Assembly: GCA_022495005.1 (NCBI GenBank)
Contig: JAGYXB010000665.1
Coordinates: 1,116,001-1,180,000, forward strand
Source of the DNA: Rhyacophila brunnea
Lineage: Eukaryota; Arthropoda; Insecta; Trichoptera; Rhyacophilidae
Length of the DNA: 64,000 nt
Direction: 5' to 3'
In this document: positions 58,017 to 64,000 of the stretch, in pieces
How the letters are laid out: every line of letters starts with the position of its first letter
How positions within the stretch are numbered: position 1 is the first letter of the stretch
The notes under the pieces: model-generated
The model's input: the letters and a program-made list of their open reading frames with translations, nothing else
Told to the model about the DNA's origin: nothing
Databases searched by the model: none
Made by a program: the position numbers and the translations under genes

Positions 58017-59819
58017 CTAAACAAAAAGAAAAACCATGTTGATTTTTGTGAAACTTTTGGACTTTTCAGGTTTTCAAATATATAATATTGCGATTACTAA
58101 TATCATAATATACTCGTATGATGACATCAATGATGGGGATTGATTCATTGTTATATGCGGCTTTTTGTACTTTTCGTGATTCCTAGTTCTTAGTTCTTTC
58201 ATCGCCATTTCTCCATTCTCATTACATATTATTGATTAGTAATGCATTTTTATTCAATGGAGTTATATTCAAAAATAATTCGAGGAGTTTCAGGGCCTCA
58301 TGTTACGATATTGTTAAAATTTATAAAATATTAAATTTATCCCAGTCTCCTAAATTAAGTATTTTTAATATTCCATAAATAAAATGGTTCACAAATAAAG
58401 CAATCAAATATTAAATTAATCATTGTGATAATATATAATTTTTATAATGCCTATTTAGATGTAAATTAGGTAGACAGACAAAAAGATGGACATCACAATA
58501 TTCAAATGCTTTTGAACTACTATGTTAAAATTTGATATCAATAATTTCCGTTAAGGCTATTATATACTTCAGCTGAGGCATGGTCTAAAACGATCGTGAC
58601 TACGCGACGCGCAGATTGTGCAAACGAGGCGTGACGAACAAAACATAAACATGCGTCCATTTAATGTTATTTAAGTAATAATAATAATATATTTGATAAA
58701 TAATATGATATATCACATATAATATGATAAGTAATAATAATATATACATTGATAATAACAATACAAATTGATAATAATATACATTGACATGTTTTGTTTT
58801 TCGAGTAAATACGTAACAATTTTTAGTCATCTTTACACGATTTAAGAATTAATTCCTCCAACGCCATCACAAAACAAATTGACGTACTCACAGGTCGACT
58901 ATCGCTCTCCGACTGGCAACGCATGCAAAATTACGTCCCACCAATTGCTGAAAATTATTTTCCGTTTCACTGTATGCTCTTAACGAATAATATAATGTAT
59001 CAAACTTAATTATTGTCTCATTTTATTTATTTAAGATTTATTTTAAATGGTAATTTATTAAGGTATTAAATAATTTAAGCTTTCCCGACGAAAGAATATG
59101 CAACAATATCTAAGATCGAAGATCGAAGATCGAAGGTGTGAGTTATACATTACATTTATTGTAGTCTGTTTTATTACATCCTTTTATAAAAAAGTTGACT
59201 CATTAAAAGTTACATGCTATAAACGAAAGTTAGTCAATTATTCATGATAATGCGATATTTTACAATAAAACTGCTTCAGAACTCGCATTGACCTTTTTTA
59301 TCTTTGATACAATACACATACTATATCTTTTACCAATTCATATCATGGCTTTGAAAAAAATTCTCGATAATTTAAGGTAAAATTTACAGGTGACCTCTAG
59401 AGATTTATAATACTTTGCTCACGCCGTAAGTCAATTGTATACAACAGGTGCGTCGTAAAGCCTGTAATATAGCCTCCATAGAAAGACTCCCTTGGGAAGA
59501 TCGCGGTCGTTAAATTTCCAATAGAATATTAAAAAAAAAACAACTTCACATCGTTACTGACTACGAAGATACAGAATTTATGTTGTAAATAATTGAATTT
59601 ATTTCAAACTGGGTATAAAAATATACTTAATGCAATTTATACTTCGATAAAAAATTCAAATATCAGCATTAAATATACATTATAAAGGAAGCGTATAGTA
59701 TATTCTTTGTTTTTTTTGTGTAAAAAAACCAATTCAATCGAATTATATAATTAATTTTTCGTTGATTGTTAATGATAGAGGAAAATTGTTAACGGAAATG
59801 TTTTGTCACGCTTAATAAC
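58017..59819. other. Intron upstream of exon A, left part
   Basis: The sequence is AT-rich, with a run of ATAATA/TTGATAATAATAT repeats at 58672-58790 and a possible faint LINE trace near 58130-58210. No further EGF exon was seen. Confidence 0.5.
59113..59135. repeat. AGATCGA tandem repeat, just over three copies
   Basis: Three exact consecutive 7-bp units are followed by AG. Confidence 0.9.
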
Positions 59820-60541
59820 GGCCGACATGCGCCGCGTAAATCAAAATGGAGATTTATGGTATTTTCAGAGCATGATCCTGGACATTCTTTAAACGTTGTA
59901 GATAATCTATTTATATATAAAGCCTTATTATCCCTAATATTTATTTTAAACATTTGATGACTGCATAAAGTATTTTTATTACATAACATAGTATTCTTTT
60001 AAACCTCTCGATCTAATGTTTTAGAATATAGTCATATTTTTAGTACCATGTGCAGTGTTAAGATTTTTTAGGTTTATAATTTTTAAACGCATTTATAAAA
60101 CCATTAGTAAAATTAACGTTAACATTATAATTATAGTGAAATATTTGCGATAAAAAATTATATTGATAATCTCTGTGATTCCAAATTTGACAAGAATTAG
60201 CCATTTTATTATTCAATAAAATGGGTACGATTAACACATTTGAAGACAATTATAAAGATACTGATTATAAGCTATGTCTTTGAACATTCAAACGTGATAA
60301 ACATCCTACGAATAATGATTGTTTTATAATAATTACTGACCTAAGAATAAGGTAGTATTTTTTTGAAATACGCCATTTCTAGTGGCATTTCCCAGTGGTT
60401 AAGCTACAACATATGGCCGTAGCCATAAGTTAACAAACGATAAATGAAGTAGGGAGTAAGATCATATTAACGCGCTTGTTTGAACATGCTCTGAAAATAA
60501 CATACATTCTCCATTTTGACCTACGCGGTGCACGTGGGCCC
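59820..60541. repeat. Element bounded by about 55-bp inverted repeats
   Basis: The left arm (59820-59874) and right arm (60485-60541) are inverted copies sharing TCAAAATGGAGA and TATTTTCAGAGCATG, with CCGCGTA further out. The interior near the right arm contains CCCAGTGGTTAAGC (tRNA-like A box) and GGGAGTAAGATCAT, shared with 40690-40740. It is probably a non-autonomous transposon; no coding frame is recognised. Confidence 0.7.
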
Positions 60542-63500
60542 GAGTCGAACTAGTAGAACTGTATGAACATTTTTTCAAATATTTCGAAGCACGTTATTAC
60601 ATGTCTTTAATCTATTATGATAAATAGCCATAATAGATTAAAAAATAAGCAATACAGTTATTATTATGATTTGTTCTTCACTTATATTACTTTTACTTGA
60701 CCATTGACAATATAATAAAAATGAAATTGGTCTTATTTTATTATCGAAAAATGTGTAAACGTAGTAAAGCTATAACTTTGTTAACTTTGCATAGAATTGT
60801 TATTTCATTAATTTTTATATTTTAATAATTGTAAGTATATACTTACTAGTAATGATTACTCGTCGAAATATGTCTTAATTTTCAATATGTAATCAAACTC
60901 AGATTATTTAACGATAATTTATTAGTATGTTCCTTTTATCCATTTTCAGAGATCAATTATTATTGTTAACTTCTTCTGCATTATCCTTTCGACTTAATAA
61001 AGTATTCTTCTTTATTCAAAAGGTAAAGAAATTTCTTCGATATCTCAATAGAGAAGTCAATTAGATTCCTAAAATGCGTAATTTTATTGTGCGATAAGTA
61101 CCCGAATGAATTGAGATAAAACCTTTGTATTAATAATTCTTTTATCTTCAAAAGATAAAATTAAAATAGGTGATAATTTTTATTTTTAAACATAGATAAG
61201 ATTCTGGCCAATTCCATGAAATGTTTACAATATTTTGATTGCAAAGATAATACGTCATTTTCATTTCCAATAAAATATTTAATTACAAAAATGCCCTAAG
61301 TAATACATAATTATATACTATTACGTTTTAGATGGTATAGCGAGAATATTTTTTAAATGAATAACTGATAATAAAAATTGCTAGATCATTTAAGTGAACT
61401 ACTGAAGAATTGTAAAATAGCTACTCTTTGTGAAAAAAAAAATGTTTTATCGAAATTTATAAAAATGCCTATCTGTATATACGAAAATATTATATTCCTA
61501 ATACCATTGAAGGTGTTACGTTACATACATACAGTTATATTTGATTGGAAAATAAAAATATCCATCGCATTGTGTATTATATTTTATGGTATATCAGTAT
61601 TATCCTATTTCATATTTCATTATTGTGCGAGAATTTCGGTTAGGCACACTACTCCACTTTATCCGTCGTATTCTATGAGCACGGGGCACACAATACATTG
61701 GTAGCTTTCATCGTCCATTGTCCAGGCAATCAGGTATTTTCCTCTAAATCGATTGGACCTTTCCTCTTTGTGCCAGCGGACGGAGCTCACAAAAGGATTT
61801 CCTTCGCACACGTGATCGCTTAGGAATAAAGATTGGAAGGGCTTTTCTTTTGATTTCCTCCCCCCGTCATATTATTATTGACTGCGGCGCTATTCGAGCC
61901 GACAACTGGGGATTTTGCTTGTAGATTAATGAGCAGCAATCAAGGTAAATGCTGTTGACAAAAATAATGCACTGTGTCTGGCGAAGTCGTTCATTCAGTG
62001 CGTTCATTCTTCCGCCTTCAAGACTTTATGTACTTATTATAATAAACTTTATTTTTTTTAAAAGCTTTTAACCAAGTTCAATGAGTCATTTAAGGGTGGG
62101 AATCTCATATTATAAGTCATAAATAAAAAAAAAAATGGTATGTTAGAATATGAATGTTCGGTAAAGTTTGTAATATATTTTTCTATTTTTATCATTCAAT
62201 GATTATTTTTTTATATCATTAGAAAGTTTATTTTAATGACGACTTCATTCTAAGAATTGAGAATAAAGATATTCATTTAATTTCTTAAAACATTTATGGC
62301 AAAAGCTATTTTTCAACGTATTTTTTATATCAACACGCATATTATTATAAAATTTTTAATGCAATGTTTGCTTAACATTATATTATAGTGAAATAAATTC
62401 AATAAAACTTTGTTTAGGTTTTTTTATAGGTTTTATTTAGGTTTTAATTTACTGGTAATTATGGAAACATCTAAATAGTTTACGATCAGTATTATGGTTT
62501 CACCGAGTACCTAATTATAAGTTATTAAATAAGTATCATTAAATTAGTTAAGTAGGTAGGTACCTACATGCTTTTAAATCCAATTCCATGTGTATTTAGT
62601 TACATATTATGGTAAACATTAGAAATTTTAAATTCAAAACGATCATTACATGAAAAAGGAAAGAATTAATATAAGCAGTATTATAAAAACAGTAAGTATA
62701 AAAAGATTGTAAACACAAAAATACATGAAATCACGCCGATTTAAATAAGTAGGCAGTATTTTAATAATTTATAAACCAACACGTTATTTATACACATAAT
62801 TTTTAATATTAGTAATAGGTAATCATAACTGATTTTATAATATAGGACAAATGAAACGGCAGTTAGTAGGATCTATATACTAAAAAAAATTAAATAAATA
62901 TGGGTTTATATTAATTTATCAAAAATAAACAAATTTATATAATTAGTTCGATTTATATCTGCAGTGTGTATGTGATTATAAGATTTGAATAGCAGTTTAA
63001 ACGAATTGGTTATTTTGTTATGGCTGTACACTATTTAGTAAAATGCACACTTACATGACTTCATATATCATTTTCTTGAATATCATAAGAAATTTATTGA
63101 ATATATATCGAGAAAATATTGCTTTTTATCAACTGATAATGGATGTGAATAGGTACATAAATCCGACTTAACGAAATCAATTTTATTTATAAGTTCATAA
63201 TGTCTGTGAATATTTGTGATTTACGAGAGACATAATGGCTATTTTATGCTGCGATTTGTCATTTCTGCCGGCGATGGGTACAGATCGAGAATTGAATGTG
63301 CGATAAATTATTTTTAATCATACTCGTGCACACTTCCCATGGAATCGAATTCACAGATTCGCGAAATGAAAATCACACAAAAAGTGTAAATTAACATGTC
63401 ACCAAGAGCATATATGGGCTTAGCACAATAAATTTATTCTTAACACGCTTTTTTATTATGTTGAATAATATGTATTCATTTAAAAGTTTCATGGTAAACC

Positions 63501-64000
63501 AACATGTAAGAATACTAAAGAAATGATATTATTCATCCAAAATTATTTGTTTTATTCCACATGACGCACAAATAAATGTAGAACAGTACCAAATATAGAA
63601 ATGGTATAGCATTAAAAATATATGTTATTTTTAATACTGAATATGCTATAAATATTCTAGTATAGCGTATATTTGAATCAACCTTTTCTTTAACCCCAAG
63701 TCTATTCGGCCATGAGCACGCAGCAGTGACTCATAGACATTTGAGATGGATCAGTGCTATTCACATATTCAACAGTGTAACACAAAAAGTGAATTTCAAA
63801 GTGTAGACAACATTAAGACGAGGTGCAACTTTTAATAATTTTACATATTTTTCCGTAACAAGTTCGAATATATATCCTAAGCATATGAGTTGGTTCTACA
63901 AGAGCTATCGTTCTCCTGCACCCTTTTTCCCGTGATCGTAAATATACAGTCAATTTACTCTTTTCAAAATAATTGTAATCACAGGTTAACCTTATCACTG
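60542..64000. other. Intron or flank upstream of exon A, right part
   Basis: The stretch is AT-rich except for the block at 61725-61935. I scanned the minus strand for Cys-rich EGF, DSL or signal-peptide sequence and found none. The 108-codon plus-strand frame at 61378-61704 has no recognised product. Confidence 0.45.
61725..61935. other. GC-rich block upstream of exon A
   Basis: GCCAGCGGACGGAGCTCAC and ACTGCGGCGCTATTCGAGCC stand in AT-rich DNA in the intron 5' of exon A. No EGF-like cysteine pattern was found on either strand, so it is not one of the missing exons that I can recognise. Confidence 0.25.

Noticed and set aside
61378..61704. Open frame of 108 codons
   Set aside because: Hydrophobic, AT-driven codons with no splice context, motif or recognised family; likely chance.
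58017..64000. Further upstream exons of the EGF gene
   Set aside because: No cysteine-rich frame with splice sites was seen; missing exons are probably beyond the right edge.
1..64000. CRISPR arrays, bacterial promoters, operons
   Set aside because: No regularly spaced repeats or prokaryotic gene structure; the DNA is clearly eukaryotic.

Overview
The window is AT-rich eukaryotic DNA, almost certainly from an insect. It has very long introns with GT-AG boundaries, TA-rich spacers, and dense remains of mariner, hAT, Helitron, LINE and inverted-repeat elements. The repeat composition would fit a hemipteran (aphid-like) or a lepidopteran; I cannot decide between them from this sequence alone. 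I saw no bacterial-type operons, CRISPR array, rRNA or intact tRNA gene.

The one confidently coding host gene lies on the minus strand, from beyond the right edge down to 37596. Five exons (57874-58016, 56801-56923, 51427-51529, 47598-47776, 37596-37838) join in perfect phase. They encode the last 263 residues of a type I membrane protein: the end of one EGF domain, three complete EGF domains, a juxtamembrane stalk, one transmembrane helix and a short Pro/His-rich cytoplasmic tail ending at a TAG stop. The layout is that of the Delta/DLK class of Notch-pathway ligands or a related EGF membrane protein (Drosophila C901 is a candidate relative). The N-terminal exons lie outside the window or were not found between 58.0 and 64.0 kb.

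The left 37 kb is downstream of that gene. It holds a single exon-like start of a THAP zinc-finger protein (18661-18731), several GC-rich islands of unknown role, and many transposon remains. These are a Jockey-like LINE tail (2492-3013), a Helitron helicase relic (8660-10325), RTE-type LINE tails (16431-16647, 33300-33490), a 3.6-kb transposon with about 41-bp terminal inverted repeats and a decayed transposase (23199-26829), and hAT insertions with 8-bp target duplications (28122-28211, 28991-30549 with a second hAT nested inside it, and 31388-31860).

The introns of the EGF gene are also full of elements: hAT copies at 40392-40839 and 45598-46323, an inverted-repeat element with a tRNA-like piece at 41278-41780, a complete but frameshifted mariner at 48958-50260, and one arm of an inverted 0.49-kb repeat pair (50398-50880, partner at 20277-20769). 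Between these features lies AT-rich sequence in which I recognise nothing. A few GC-rich blocks there could be regulatory elements or unrecognised exons.
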